Positions 1-9,296 are shown, counted from the stretch's first letter. The stretch: DNA of 64,000 bases from Poriferisodalis sp965221195 (GCA_965221195.1 OZ244864.1:1426001-1490000); one strand, 5' to 3'. Numbers and translations are program-made. The notes: a model not told the origin generated them from the sequence alone.

Positions 1-1
1 C

Positions 2-640
2 GGCTTGGCGACGGTGTCTGGTACCGACCCCCGCAGCGTTTTTTATCTGGTGCTCGCATTCTGCGCGGTGGCCATCTACGTGTCATGGCGCTTGGAACGT
101 TCCCGACTCGGACGTGCTTGGATGGCGGTTCGCGAAGACGAGACCGTGGCCGAAGCCATGGGAATCAACACCGTCAATGTCAAGCTGCTGGCGTTCGTGG
201 TGGGGGCGGTGCTGGGATCGTTCAGCGGAGCGATCTTCTCAGCGAAAGTGGGTTCGGTCTTTCCGTCAAGCTTCCTCATCTTGGTGTCGATCGTCATTTT
301 GGTGGTGGTGATCTTTGGCGGCATGGGCAACATCGTGGGTGTCATCGCTGGCTCGGCGGTGCTCATCGGCGTGCTCGGCGGACCCAAACAGCCGGGCTTA
401 CTGGCCGAGTTCTCCGAGTTCAAGCTGTTGATCTACGGGGCTTTGTTGGTGTGGATGATGCTGGCGCGGCCCGAAGGGCTCATTCCCAGCGTGCGCCGCA
501 CCCGTGAGCTGCACCAAGACGAAATGGCTCAAGATGCCTGGCTGCGCGGCGACGCCGAAGTTGAAGAGGCCGACGCTGCCTCAATCGACACGAGCAATGG
601 CAATGCGGCTCCCGACGCTGCCGCGCGGAGCCACTCGTGA
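2..640 (+). CDS. livM: Branched-chain amino acid ABC transporter permease (LivM family), 3' part
   Basis: Inner-membrane permease subunit of a branched-chain amino acid type (HAAT family) ABC importer. The frame is open to the left edge, so the N-terminal half is outside the window. The visible part has several hydrophobic segments and the family's cytoplasmic-loop signature near residues 36-56 (GRAWMAVREDETVAEAMGIN), which contacts the ATPases. A later segment (FGGMGNIVGVIAGS) matches the conserved GGxGxxxGPxxGA-type region. The tail after about residue 165 is hydrophilic and acidic. Its stop overlaps the GTG start of livG (GTGA), so the three genes form one operon. Substrate cannot be fixed from sequence; amino acids, amides or urea are possible in this family. 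Confidence 0.9.
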   Translation, partial: GLATVSGTDPRSVFYLVLAFCAVAIYVSWRLERSRLGRAWMAVREDETVAEAMGINTVNVKLLAFVVGAVLGSFSGAIFSAKVGSVFPSSFLILVSIVILVVVIFGGMGNIVGVIAGSAVLIGVLGGPKQPGLLAEFSEFKLLIYGALLVWMMLARPEGLIPSVRRTRELHQDEMAQDAWLRGDAEVEEADAASIDTSNGNAAPDAAARSHS

Positions 641-1467
641 CCGCCGCCACCGCCGCCGCTACCGATGCCGCTGCCACCACCACAATGCAGCCGATCTTGG
701 AGACACGCGGACTCAGTGTGGAATTCGGCGGGCTGCATGCCCTTGATGGGCTGGATTTGTCTGTCTACCCGGGTGAGATTGTCTCGGTGATTGGCCCCAA
801 CGGCGCCGGCAAGACCACGTTGTTCAACGCAATCACTGCGACGGTCGCGGTGAGCGACGGCGAAATCCTCTTTGAACGCGATTCGCTTCTTGGTCTTGAC
901 CCGAATCGGGTGACCGCTCGCGGCATAGCCCGCACGTTTCAGAATGTCCGGCTGTTCGCCAACATGACAGTGCTTGAGAATGTGATGGTCTCCCAGCACT
1001 GCCGCACCCGACAGAGCCTGGTGGGTGCACTTTTGTACACGAAGGCGTTCCGCCGAGAAGAAGCGGAGATCCGCGAGCGCGCCGAGAAGGTGCTGTCGTT
1101 CTTCGGCCATCGGCTCATGGGCTATCGGTTTGACCAGCCGGCCTTCACGCTGTCTTACGCCAACAGGCGGCGGCTGGAGATTGCCCGGGCGATGGCTACC
1201 CAGCCGAAACTGATCTTGTTAGATGAGCCAGTGGCTGGCATGAACCCCACAGAGTCGGCCGAGCTGACGGGTCTGATCGGGCGGCTGCGAGACGAGTGGG
1301 GCTTCGCCATTGTGGTGATTGAGCACGACATGGAGGTGGTGCGCGAGGTCTCCGACCGGGTGGTTGTGCTTGATCACGGTGTGAAGATCGCCGAAGGCGA
1401 CTACGCCGATGTCTCGACAGACCCTCAAGTCATTGAGGCGTACCTAGGGCGCGGAGCAGCATCGTGA
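637..1467 (+). CDS. livG: Branched-chain amino acid ABC transporter ATP-binding protein (LivG family)
   Basis: Cytoplasmic ATPase of the LivG type, 276 residues. After a 20-residue Ala/Thr-rich start it shows the Walker A motif GPNGAGKTTL (about residue 53), the LivG hallmark ARTFQNVRLFANMTVLENVM, Walker B LILLDEPVAGMNP and the switch histidine in VVIEHDMEVV. The usual LSGGQ signature is replaced by LSYANRRRLEIARA, the degenerate form seen in LivG proteins. Start GTG 637 overlaps the livM stop; the stop overlaps the livF start. It pairs with LivF to power uptake through LivM and the LivH subunit, which is not in the window. Confidence 0.93.
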   Translation: MTAATAAATDAAATTTMQPILETRGLSVEFGGLHALDGLDLSVYPGEIVSVIGPNGAGKTTLFNAITATVAVSDGEILFERDSLLGLDPNRVTARGIARTFQNVRLFANMTVLENVMVSQHCRTRQSLVGALLYTKAFRREEAEIRERAEKVLSFFGHRLMGYRFDQPAFTLSYANRRRLEIARAMATQPKLILLDEPVAGMNPTESAELTGLIGRLRDEWGFAIVVIEHDMEVVREVSDRVVVLDHGVKIAEGDYADVSTDPQVIEAYLGRGAAS

Positions 1468-2246
1468 GCAGCACTCCAACCTCAAGCGCGGTGACGGACA
1501 CCGATGGGCGTACGCCGCTGCTTGAAATGCGCAAAGTGAATGCACATTACGGAGCAGTTCATGCCTTGCGCGACGTTGAACTGTCGATCTATGAAGGCGA
1601 ACTGGTGTGCCTGCTGGGCGGCAACGCCAGCGGAAAGTCGACCACGCTCAAAACACTGCTCGGCATGCTTAAGCCCACTTCCGGCGAAGTTGTGCTTGAC
1701 GGTGAAGTCGTAAACGACCGCCCCACCAGCTATCGGGTTGCGCGCGGCATCACCTTGGTACCCGAGAATCGGCGGCTGTTCAAGCGGCTCACCGTGCGTG
1801 AGAACTTGCAGTTGGGCGCTTATCTTCGCAAGGACAACGACTCAATTGCTGCCGACTTGGAACGTGTGTACGAACTGTTTCCCCGTGTTCGCGAGCGGCT
1901 CGGCCAAAAGGCGGGCACCCTGTCGGGCGGCGAGCAGCAGATGGTGGCTGTCGGCCGGGCGCTCATGTCCCAGCCTAGGGTGCTGCTAATGGACGAGCCA
2001 TCTATGGGATTGGCACCGGCGCTGGTGCAGCAAACCTTCGAGCTCATCAGCCAGATTCACGAGGCCGGCATGACCGTGTTTATGGTTGAGCAGAACGCCA
2101 ACATGGCACTCGGCATAGCCGATCGGGGCTGGGTGCTACAGACCGGACGGGTCGTACTTGACGACAATGCTGAGGCTCTGCTGGCGAATCCAGCACTGCG
2201 CACCTCCTACCTCGGGGGCGGCAAAAACGACAGCGAAGAAGGCTGA
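1464..2246 (+). CDS. livF: Branched-chain amino acid ABC transporter ATP-binding protein (LivF family)
   Basis: Second ATPase of the importer, 260 residues. Walker A is GGNASGKSTT, a slight departure from the usual GxNGAGKTT because Asn-Ala-Ser replaces Asn-Gly-Ala. Further motifs are the LivF-type VPENRRLFKRLTVRENL, the signature LSGGEQQMVAVGRALM, Walker B LLMDEPSMGLAP and the switch region FMVEQNANMAL. GTG start at 1464 overlaps the livG stop. It is the last gene of the operon; the next gene runs toward it from the opposite strand after an 80-bp gap with no clear terminator. Confidence 0.93.
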   Translation: MSSTPTSSAVTDTDGRTPLLEMRKVNAHYGAVHALRDVELSIYEGELVCLLGGNASGKSTTLKTLLGMLKPTSGEVVLDGEVVNDRPTSYRVARGITLVPENRRLFKRLTVRENLQLGAYLRKDNDSIAADLERVYELFPRVRERLGQKAGTLSGGEQQMVAVGRALMSQPRVLLMDEPSMGLAPALVQQTFELISQIHEAGMTVFMVEQNANMALGIADRGWVLQTGRVVLDDNAEALLANPALRTSYLGGGKNDSEEG

Positions 2247-2326
2247 GCTAAACGCTTTTTGGCTGAATACCTGCGGGACCAGTGGGGCGATATAGCTGTC
2301 ATTCATCTCGGCGGTGATAGTTTGAG

Positions 2327-3223
2327 CTAGTTCTGCAGTGGCAGGACGGTTGCGGCTACGCCTTCGAGTTCGGCGAGCCAGTTGGCTGGTTCGCCAACGA
2401 GAACCGGCACGAACTTTGACGCGCCCACGTCAATGAAACGCTGCATCTGGTCTCGCAAGCCGCCCCAGCCGGTCGGGATGATGTCGCTTGGGTCGACATC
2501 GGGCGCTCGCCGTTGGAGGATTGCCTTGTAGCTGGGGCCGATCTCGCCGTGGGTGTAGGGGATAAGAACGCCGAAGTGCTCGGGGTCTATCCAGCGCTCG
2601 TACTCGGTGGCGGCTCTGTTTACGATCTCCCAACCGGCTGCTGCGATCTCGGGTGTGCAAAACGACGGCAACCAACCATCGCCGAACCGGCCGCAGCGTC
2701 GCAGTTCCACTTCGGCTGCGCCGCCCAACCAGATATCCATTGGCCGCTGTATGGGCTTGGGTTGCAGCGAGACTTCGTCGTAGCGGTACCAGTCGCCGTG
2801 ATGGGTGACAGTCTCGTCGTTCCAGAATTGCTTCAGCAACGGCAATGCTTCGTTGAACATCTTTGCCCGCTGGCGGCGCTCAACGCCGAATGCTGATTGC
2901 TCGTGGGTATCTGCCACGCCGAGGCCGAATGCAGGCAGCAGGCGACCGTCCGACAGACGATCAAGGCTGGCCAGTTCCTTGGCGAGCACAGCGAGGTTGC
3001 GTCCGGGCAGCACCAGCACCGACATGCCGAGTTTCATGCGTTTGGTGCGACCCGCTGCATAAGCCAGGCCCACGATCGGGTCGGGGCATTCTCCACCGAG
3101 CCGCTCGCTCAGCCACAGCGAGTCGAAGCCCACCTCCTCAAGCGCGTCCACGAACGGGTCGAACGTGGCGTGGTCATTCGTGAAGCTGCGCGTGCCGAGC
3201 CCGAAACCGATCCGGATTTTCAT
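2327..3223 (-). CDS. Luciferase-like (LLM) F420-dependent oxidoreductase
   Basis: About 298 residues, bacterial luciferase-like fold. The family probably uses coenzyme F420 here, because CofD and CofE are encoded in the same window and actinobacterial LLM proteins of this type usually do. Visible family features: N-terminal strand KIRIGFGLGTRSF, FDSLWLSERLGG, VLPGRNLAVLAKELASLDRLSDGRL and the flavin/F420-pocket region FGLGVADTHEQSAFGV. I chose the ATG at 3223 because homology begins at MKIRIGFG; an earlier in-frame ATG at 3250 adds only nine residues. Substrate unknown. It stands alone and converges on livF. An FMN-dependent monooxygenase is the main alternative. Confidence 0.85.
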   Translation of the reverse strand: MKIRIGFGLGTRSFTNDHATFDPFVDALEEVGFDSLWLSERLGGECPDPIVGLAYAAGRTKRMKLGMSVLVLPGRNLAVLAKELASLDRLSDGRLLPAFGLGVADTHEQSAFGVERRQRAKMFNEALPLLKQFWNDETVTHHGDWYRYDEVSLQPKPIQRPMDIWLGGAAEVELRRCGRFGDGWLPSFCTPEIAAAGWEIVNRAATEYERWIDPEHFGVLIPYTHGEIGPSYKAILQRRAPDVDPSDIIPTGWGGLRDQMQRFIDVGASKFVPVLVGEPANWLAELEGVAATVLPLQN

Positions 3224-3250
3224 GGCTTTCACGCTAGAGCACAAGAGCAC

Positions 3251-3280
3251 AGGGGATCAGGGGCCCAGGGGATCAGGGGC
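3251..3280. repeat. 14-bp direct repeat in the LLM-SDR intergenic region
   Basis: The 14-mer aggggatcaggggc occurs at 3251-3264 and again at 3267-3280, just upstream of the LLM gene start. The 221-bp divergent region 3224-3444 holds no other gene that I can support and must contain the promoters of both flanking genes. The repeat could be an operator pair or simply one of the many short tandem repeats in this genome. Confidence 0.6.
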
Positions 3281-3444
3281 ACAGCAAGATCGGGCATTCC
3301 TCATCGAACAGCTTCGTGAGCGCAGCCGTGATTGCACATTGTGGGGTCGCATCGGGCCCACCGAGGGTGATCGCACATCCGCTGGCGGGCGCGCCCTACG
3401 CTCAGGCACAAGCGTCACGCTCTGCTTGCTATGGAGAACCGGCC

Positions 3445-4239
3445 ATGAGCTACACCGCAACGACCAATCTCATTGATTTGGTCTCGCCGTTTCGACTAGA
3501 CGGCAAGGTTTGTTTGGTGACTGGGGCTTCGAGCGGCTTCGGCGCACGGTTTGCTGAGATCTTCGCAGCAGCCGGCGCCCAAGTTGTGCTAGCGGCCCGC
3601 CGCGCTGAGCGCTTGGAATCGTTGGCATCGAAACTGCCTGACGCGTTGGCAGTGCCGTGCGATGTCGGCGACGACGCTGCTTGCCGCAAACTCCTAACTC
3701 AAACCGTCGATCATTTCGGGAAAGTTGATGTGCTGGTCAACAACGCCGGCGTGAGCGACGCCATCAACCCCGCCGAACGCGCGGACATCGACAGCTTCCG
3801 TCACGTCGTGGACATCAACTTGAATGCGTGCTTCTTGCTGGCGGGCCTTGCTGCTGCGGACATGATCGGACGTGAAGCTGCGGGGAGCATCATCAATGTC
3901 GCATCAGTGCATGGTCATGTCGCATCAGCTCCCAATCTGCAGCCGGCGTACGCAGCTTCCAAGGCAGGCCTCATCAACCTCACTCGCGACCTCGCTGTGC
4001 AGTGGGCCACTCAGGGTGTGCGCGTCAATGCGCTGTGCCCGGGCTATTTCGAGACAGAGCTGACATCGCCGATGTTCGAAGACGAACGCTCCATTAGGTG
4101 GATTAGTCGCAACACCCCGATGCAGCGCCCTGGCCAAGAGCACGAGTTAGACGGTGCTCTGCTGTTTTTGGCTAGTGATGCCAGCAGCTATGTGACTGGC
4201 ACATCGCTGCTGGTTGACGGCGGTTGGACGGCCCGATGA
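3445..4239 (+). CDS. Short-chain dehydrogenase/reductase (SDR) oxidoreductase
   Basis: Classical SDR of 264 residues that uses NAD(P)(H) to oxidise or reduce an alcohol/carbonyl. It shows the Rossmann cofactor motif TGASSGFGARF, the structural NNAG motif, a catalytic serine in NVASVHG, the YAASK active-site tetrad and the C-terminal GTSLLVDGGWTAR typical of FabG-like members. Residues AARRAER after the second strand suggest NADP preference. The chosen ATG at 3445 removes a 43-residue upstream extension without family similarity. Substrate unknown; the nearby acyl-CoA dehydrogenase hints at lipid or hydroxyacyl metabolism but this is only context. Confidence 0.88.
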   Translation: MSYTATTNLIDLVSPFRLDGKVCLVTGASSGFGARFAEIFAAAGAQVVLAARRAERLESLASKLPDALAVPCDVGDDAACRKLLTQTVDHFGKVDVLVNNAGVSDAINPAERADIDSFRHVVDINLNACFLLAGLAAADMIGREAAGSIINVASVHGHVASAPNLQPAYAASKAGLINLTRDLAVQWATQGVRVNALCPGYFETELTSPMFEDERSIRWISRNTPMQRPGQEHELDGALLFLASDASSYVTGTSLLVDGGWTAR

Positions 4240-4294
4240 GCGGGTCCCTCCGTGCCGAGCGGCGTTCGCAGCGTTCGCAGTGTGGGGGAATCGG

Positions 4295-4897
4295 GTGAGC
4301 CAGCCAATCTCATCCATACGGCGAGTGGGAGCGGCCGCACTGGCCGCGGTACTCGGCGGCGGCTGGTTGTTGGCATCGGGCCGTTGGCGGCGAACATGGC
4401 GTGCCGACTCGTTGACTGGTGTCGCCACCCGCGAAGGGGCGTATCAGCATCTGGCTGCCGAGCTGTTGCGTTCGGCACGCACTGGCCGGGTGGTGGGTGT
4501 CGCATTTTGCGATGTGAACGCCTTCAAGCAAGTCAACGACCAGCACGGCCACCTTGTCGGCGACTTGGTGCTGGTAACGGTGGCGCAGTGTTTGCGTGAC
4601 GTGGTTCGGCCATCCGATGTTGTGGCCCGTATCGGTGGTGATGAGTTCGTGGTGGTGTGTGGTGGTTTGCGCAGTGCCAGCGACATGGATCTCATCACCG
4701 AGCGTTTGCAGGCATCGCTCGGTGCAACGTCTAGCTACGAGGGGGCTGGCTATGAGGGTGCTGGCGACCCCTTGGCTGAGATGGGTGTAACCGTCAGCAT
4801 CGGCAGCTCTACCGGCCGAGGCGGTGAAGTCTCGCCCGAGGCGCTGCTTCACGCAGCAGATCGTGCGATGTACCACCACAAAGGAAGACAGCTCTAG
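4295..4897 (+). CDS. Diguanylate cyclase, GGDEF domain
   Basis: About 200 residues; makes cyclic di-GMP from two GTP. A single N-terminal hydrophobic segment (about residues 11-24) suggests one membrane anchor. The GGDEF domain follows directly: DSLTGVATREGAYQHL, FCDVNAFKQVNDQHGHLVGD (the metal-binding Asp) and the active site RIGGDEFVVV. The product-inhibition I-site RxxD is present as RPSD, the usual five residues before GGDEF, so feedback inhibition is expected. A short Tyr-Glu-Gly-Ala-Gly repeat (SYEGAGYEGAG) interrupts the C-terminal part. I preferred the GTG at 4295 because an upstream ATG at 4214 would overlap the SDR gene by 26 bp; this choice is uncertain. No sensory domain is visible. 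Confidence 0.88.
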   Translation: MSQPISSIRRVGAAALAAVLGGGWLLASGRWRRTWRADSLTGVATREGAYQHLAAELLRSARTGRVVGVAFCDVNAFKQVNDQHGHLVGDLVLVTVAQCLRDVVRPSDVVARIGGDEFVVVCGGLRSASDMDLITERLQASLGATSSYEGAGYEGAGDPLAEMGVTVSIGSSTGRGGEVSPEALLHAADRAMYHHKGRQL

Positions 4898-4910
4898 CTA
4901 CTCAACGCAG

Positions 4911-6194
4911 CTACTCAACGCGTTGGGTGCCGACTTTCAGGTCGCGGAATGGGCTTGTGGTGTCGATGCCCGGTTCTTTGGGAAGTCCCAGCACGCGTTC
5001 GCCGACGATGTTGCGCATCACTTCGTCTGAGCCGCCGGCTATGCGCATCGCCGGAAAGCCCAGCACGTAGCCGGCCCACGAGAACGTACCCCACTCGCCG
5101 GAGTCCGCTACCAGCTTGGGACCCAGCGTGTCCGCCACGAACTCGCAGGTGGCGTCCATCTGGCGGATCAGACCCATCTTCGACAACGACATCTCTGGCC
5201 CCGGTGTGCGACCGGCCTTCAGAGCATCCATGGTGCGCTGGTTTGACCAAGCCAAGACTTTGCTGCGGGTGTATATCTCGGCGAGTTTCTGGCGAGTCAG
5301 CGCGTTGGTTGCCAAGCCGTAGTGGGCGGCCATGGCGGACAGTCGTACGAAACTGCCGCCTCCGGCACCGCCTCCGCTGCCGCCGCCTATCGCGGCTCGT
5401 TCGTTCATCAGCGTCGTCAGCGCCACGCCCCAGCCTTGGTTCACCTCGCCTAGGCGTTGTGAGTCGGGCACGCGCACGTCGGTGAAGTACACCTCGTTGA
5501 AGTTGGCTCCGCCGGTCATCTGCCGGAGCGGCCGCACATCCACGCCGGGCGCCTTCATGTCTACGAGGAAACCGGTAAGGCCCTGATGTTTGGGTAGGTC
5601 AAAGTCGGAACGGGCGATTACTTCGCCGATATCGGCATAGTGCGCGCCTGAAGTCCAGACCTTCTGACCGTTGAGTATCCACTCTTCGCCGTCGCGTTCT
5701 GCCCGCATCTGCAGACTGGCCAAGTCTGACCCGGCACCCGGCTCAGAGAACAACTGACAGCCCACAATGTCGGCCCGGTACATCTTGGGCAGCACCTCAG
5801 CGGACACCTCGGGGTTGGCGTGAGCCAAGATGGTCGGCGCCACCATGCCCAAACCAATCCCAAAGAAGCCGTCGTCGGGTGTGTCGAACTGGCTCTCCAG
5901 CTGGCTCCACAGACGCTCAAACTTACGGGTCATACCGCCGCCGCCTAGTTCGGCAGGCCCGCTGATCCATCCGTAACCGGCGTCGTACCGAGCGGCCCGC
6001 CACTCCTTTGACGCTGCGAGGTCTTGCTGTTCGCGTTCTCGATCCACCTCTTCAAACAAAGCAGCGTTGTCTGGCCCTTCTCCCCAGACGAACTCGCGCC
6101 GCTCGGCCTTGCGCTTGGCATTCGCTTCTAAGAACTCCGTTGCCTCGGCGATGAACTGCTCCTCTGTGATCTGATCGGTTTCGGCTGCCGCCAT
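4911..6194 (-). CDS. Acyl-CoA dehydrogenase family protein
   Basis: FAD enzyme of 427 residues that introduces a 2,3-double bond into acyl-CoA esters, the first step of beta-oxidation or a related pathway. FAD/substrate motifs are present: GCQLFSEPGAGSDLASLQ, NGQKVWTSGAHYADI, and the C-terminal AGGSDEVMRNIVGERVLGLP typical of actinobacterial FadE-like members. A glycine-rich stretch (GGGSGGGAGGGS, about residue 272) forms an unusual flexible loop. The protein ends very near the converging diguanylate cyclase gene. Natural acyl substrate cannot be read from sequence. Confidence 0.92.
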   Translation of the reverse strand: MAAAETDQITEEQFIAEATEFLEANAKRKAERREFVWGEGPDNAALFEEVDREREQQDLAASKEWRAARYDAGYGWISGPAELGGGGMTRKFERLWSQLESQFDTPDDGFFGIGLGMVAPTILAHANPEVSAEVLPKMYRADIVGCQLFSEPGAGSDLASLQMRAERDGEEWILNGQKVWTSGAHYADIGEVIARSDFDLPKHQGLTGFLVDMKAPGVDVRPLRQMTGGANFNEVYFTDVRVPDSQRLGEVNQGWGVALTTLMNERAAIGGGSGGGAGGGSFVRLSAMAAHYGLATNALTRQKLAEIYTRSKVLAWSNQRTMDALKAGRTPGPEMSLSKMGLIRQMDATCEFVADTLGPKLVADSGEWGTFSWAGYVLGFPAMRIAGGSDEVMRNIVGERVLGLPKEPGIDTTSPFRDLKVGTQRVE

Positions 6195-6281
6195 GTCGGG
6201 CTCCTGTTTCTTGTCAGAGATGAGAAATCTGCAATGCTGGCAGCCCCAAGCTAGCGAAATATCTCGCTACGCTCATCGGTC
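6195..6281. promoter_or_regulatory. Divergent promoter region, acyl-CoA dehydrogenase / NifU-like gene
   Basis: 87-bp gap between two divergently transcribed genes. It must contain both promoters unless they lie inside the genes. I see no convincing -10/-35 pair and no operator palindrome. Confidence 0.3.
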
Positions 6282-6572
6282 ATGGGTCAGCCCGTCCGAG
6301 TAGCAGAGCGACCTTCGGTTGTGCGTCAAGGCACAGTGCAGTTTGAGACCAACCGTCCGCTGACGGGAGCGGGTCACCGCTACTACAACAGTGCACAAGA
6401 TGCTGCCAGTGCCGAGGATCCGGCCGATCTGCTGGCGTGGCGTTTGTTCCAGCGGGGAGGCGTTGATCACGTTCATGTGTACGGCAACGTGGCAACGATC
6501 GACATCTCTCGGGGTTACACCTCTGAGGGCATTGCCGAACTCATTGAGGAGCTGTTTGCTCACTACCGCTAG
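6282..6572 (+). CDS. Nfu/NifU N-terminal-domain-like small protein
   Basis: 96 residues resembling the Nfu/NifU N-terminal domain: a strand with VQFETNRPLTGAGHRYYNS, then DPADLLAWRLFQRGGVDHVHVYGNVATIDIS, matching the pattern of scaffold-associated Nfu N domains (LxFxxNRxL ... LAxxLFxIxGVxxVFxxxxFIxI). The C-terminal CxxC Nfu domain that binds the Fe-S cluster is absent, so this is a stand-alone N-domain protein, possibly an accessory factor in iron-sulfur cluster delivery. Lipoyl synthase, a heavy Fe-S consumer, is encoded 21 kb away, but no direct link is shown. Function inferred from fold pattern only. Confidence 0.6.
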   Translation: MGQPVRVAERPSVVRQGTVQFETNRPLTGAGHRYYNSAQDAASAEDPADLLAWRLFQRGGVDHVHVYGNVATIDISRGYTSEGIAELIEELFAHYR

Positions 6573-6593
6573 CTCGGCTGCCAGCCTGATAGC

Positions 6594-9296
6594 TCAGTGC
6601 ATTGATGACGACCAAGGGTCGGCGCTGTCGGTGTCGAGGCCGTAGCGCTTGATGGCGTTCGCAGCCGCTTTGGCATCAATCTCGCCCGTTTCGGCGAGAC
6701 GCCACAGAACAGCAACAGCGATGTTCTCGGCGGTCACCTCAAAGTGCTCCCTCAAGCGGCTACGTGTGTCGCTTCGTCCGAAGCCGTCGGTGCCCAGTGA
6801 TGTGTAGTCGCGGCCGATCCAGCGGGACACTTGGTCGGGCACTGTGCGCATGAAGTCGGTCACGGCGATGACCGGTCCAGCGCCGCTGGCTAGTTGGCGA
6901 GTGACGAATGGCACGCGCTGTGGCTCGGCGGGATGCAGCGTGTTCCAGCGCTCGCATGACAGCGCTTCTTCTCTTAGTGCTTTGTACGACGTTGCGCTCC
7001 ACAGGTCAACAGCGACATCGTGCTCGGCGGCCAACAAATCTGCTGCTGCCCTGGCGGTGCCCTGCGCCGATCCCGAGAACAGAATCGTGGCCGCGTGCGA
7101 GCGGCCCTGCGTCGGTGGGGCGAAGCAGTACAGCCCGGCGAGCAGATCCTCAACAGCGAGATCATCTGGTTCGGGGGGTTGGAGATAATTCTCGTTGTAG
7201 ATCGTGAGGTAGTAGAAAATATCTTCGCCCATGTCGTACATGCGACGGATTCCGTCGCTCACGATTGCAGCAAGTTCGTAAGCAAACGCAGGGTCGTAGG
7301 CCTGACACGGCGGCACGACCGATGCCAGCAACGGAGAATGGCCGTCTTGGTGCTGCAAGCCTTCGCCCATCAAGGTTGTGCGTCCCGCTGTGGCACCCAT
7401 CAAAAAGCCGCGTCCGCGCATGTCCGCCAACGCCCAGATCATGTCGCCCACACGCTGGAAGCCGAACATCGAATAGAAGGTGTAGAAGGGCACCATTGGC
7501 ACACCGCGAGTTGCATACGATGTCGCCGCGGCAGTGAAGCTGGCTAGCGCTCCTGCCTCGGTGATGCCTTCCTCAAGTATCTGGCCGTCGATGTCCTCGG
7601 TGTAGGACAGCAGCAGGTCGTGGTCGACGGGTTCATACAGCTGCCCTTGGCTCGCATAGATACCTAGCTCACGAAACAACGAGTCCATGCCGAACGTGCG
7701 AGCTTCGTCGGGAATGATTGGTACCACTCGCTCACCGAAACCTGGTTCGCGCGTCATGGCGCGCAGCATCCGGGTGAACGCCATCGTCGTTGATACCGCC
7801 ATCTGGCCCGATCCGGCAGCAAATTCTTCGAAAGGCTTCGAACTTGGCATGGGTAGCGCTTTGCGGGACCAGTTGCGAATGCGCTTTGGTAGCGGGCCGT
7901 TGAGTGCTTTGCGGCGAGCCATCAGATAGTCGTGCTCGGCTGAGCCGATCTGCGGACGGCAATAGGGCGGATCGTCGGGATCGAACTCGGCATCGATCTC
8001 GTTGTGGAGGCGAAGCCGGGTGCGGATGGTCATTAGCTGGTCGCGGCTCAGCTTTTTGATTTGGTGCGTGGCGTTGCGTGCCTCAAGATCTGGTCCCAGC
8101 GACCAGCCCTTTACGGTCTTGGTCAAGATGACGGTGGGGCTGCCCTCGTGAGTGACCGCCGCTTGGTAGGCGGCATAGAGCTTTTTGTAGTCGTGGCCGC
8201 CGCGGGGCAGTGTTTGCAGTTCCTCGTCGGAGAGATGCTGGACCATCTCGCGCAGCCGCGGGTCGGGACCGAAGAAGCGTTCGCGGATGTACTGCCCGCT
8301 CTCTACTGAGTAGCGCTGATACTCACCGTCGATGGTCTCGTTCATTTTGTTGAGCAGCACGCCGTCTCGGTCTCGGGCCAGCAGTTCGTCCCAGCGGCCA
8401 CCCCAGATGACCTTGATGACGTTCCAGCCTGAGCCGCGGAAGTTGGCTTCGAGTTCTTGGATAATCTTGCCGTTGCCTCGCACGGGGCCGTCGAGCCGCT
8501 GCAAGTTGCAGTTGACAACAAAGATCAGGTTGTCGAGCCGTTCTCTGGCGGCGAGGTGGAGCGCTCCGAGTGTTTCAGGCTCGTCGGTTTCGCCGTCGCC
8601 AACAAAGCACCACACCTTTGATGCTGCTGCGTTGTCGATGCGACGATGGTGTAGGTAGCGGTTGAAGCGGGCGTGGTAGATCGCCATGATGGGGCCGAGT
8701 CCCATCGACACTGTCGGGAATTCCCAAAAATCGGGCATCAGTCGGGGATGGGGGTACGACGACAGCCCGGTGCGTCCGATCTCGCGCCGGAAATGTTCGA
8801 GGTCGGTCTCATCAAGGCGGCCTTCAAGGTACGCCCGTGCATAGATGCCCGGCGCGGCGTGGCCTTGGATGTAGATGTGGTCGCCGGGCTCGCCGTCGTC
8901 TTTGCCGTGCCAGAAGTGGTTGAAACCCACGTCGTACAACGCCGCCGAGCTGGCGAAGGTGGACAGGTGACCGCCGATGCCATCGGCCCACGAGTTGGCG
9001 TGAGTCACCATGGCGACTGCGTTCCAGCGGATGAAGGCCCGCAAGCGCTTCTCGATGTCCTCGTCTCCGGGAAACCACGGTTCTTGCTCGGGCGGGATCG
9101 TGTTGATGTACGGCGTTGAGACGGTGGCAGGAAAATCAACCTGCAACTGGCGGGCCTTAGACATCAGCCGTCTGATGAGGAAGCGCGCGCGGTTCTTGCC
9201 CCGCTCCTCAACAACGGCCGCGAAGGATTGCAGCCAGTCGTCGGTTTCGTCGGGGTCTATGTCGGGAATCTGCTCATGCAGCCCATCGAAGAGCAT
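6594..9296 (-). CDS. aceE: Pyruvate dehydrogenase E1 component, homodimeric type
   Basis: 900-residue thiamine-diphosphate enzyme that decarboxylates pyruvate and acetylates the lipoyl group of E2. Thiamine-binding signature GDGETDEPETL ... NCNLQRLDGPVRGN is clear, as are the E1 N-terminal GGHLSTFASSAALYDVGFNHFW and the active-site region GATAGRTTLMGEGLQHQDGHS. Length matches AceE of actinobacteria and gammaproteobacteria. E3, E2 and LipB/LipA homologues sit at 24-29 kb, separated from it by the island at 9.3-21.5 kb. The first 18 codons lie inside the 120-bp direct repeat and are repeated at 18188 and 21422. Only about 20 bp separate its start from the truncated rnhA start, so its promoter lies in the repeat or in island DNA. 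Confidence 0.95.
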   Translation of the reverse strand: MLFDGLHEQIPDIDPDETDDWLQSFAAVVEERGKNRARFLIRRLMSKARQLQVDFPATVSTPYINTIPPEQEPWFPGDEDIEKRLRAFIRWNAVAMVTHANSWADGIGGHLSTFASSAALYDVGFNHFWHGKDDGEPGDHIYIQGHAAPGIYARAYLEGRLDETDLEHFRREIGRTGLSSYPHPRLMPDFWEFPTVSMGLGPIMAIYHARFNRYLHHRRIDNAAASKVWCFVGDGETDEPETLGALHLAARERLDNLIFVVNCNLQRLDGPVRGNGKIIQELEANFRGSGWNVIKVIWGGRWDELLARDRDGVLLNKMNETIDGEYQRYSVESGQYIRERFFGPDPRLREMVQHLSDEELQTLPRGGHDYKKLYAAYQAAVTHEGSPTVILTKTVKGWSLGPDLEARNATHQIKKLSRDQLMTIRTRLRLHNEIDAEFDPDDPPYCRPQIGSAEHDYLMARRKALNGPLPKRIRNWSRKALPMPSSKPFEEFAAGSGQMAVSTTMAFTRMLRAMTREPGFGERVVPIIPDEARTFGMDSLFRELGIYASQGQLYEPVDHDLLLSYTEDIDGQILEEGITEAGALASFTAAATSYATRGVPMVPFYTFYSMFGFQRVGDMIWALADMRGRGFLMGATAGRTTLMGEGLQHQDGHSPLLASVVPPCQAYDPAFAYELAAIVSDGIRRMYDMGEDIFYYLTIYNENYLQPPEPDDLAVEDLLAGLYCFAPPTQGRSHAATILFSGSAQGTARAAADLLAAEHDVAVDLWSATSYKALREEALSCERWNTLHPAEPQRVPFVTRQLASGAGPVIAVTDFMRTVPDQVSRWIGRDYTSLGTDGFGRSDTRSRLREHFEVTAENIAVAVLWRLAETGEIDAKAAANAIKRYGLDTDSADPWSSSMH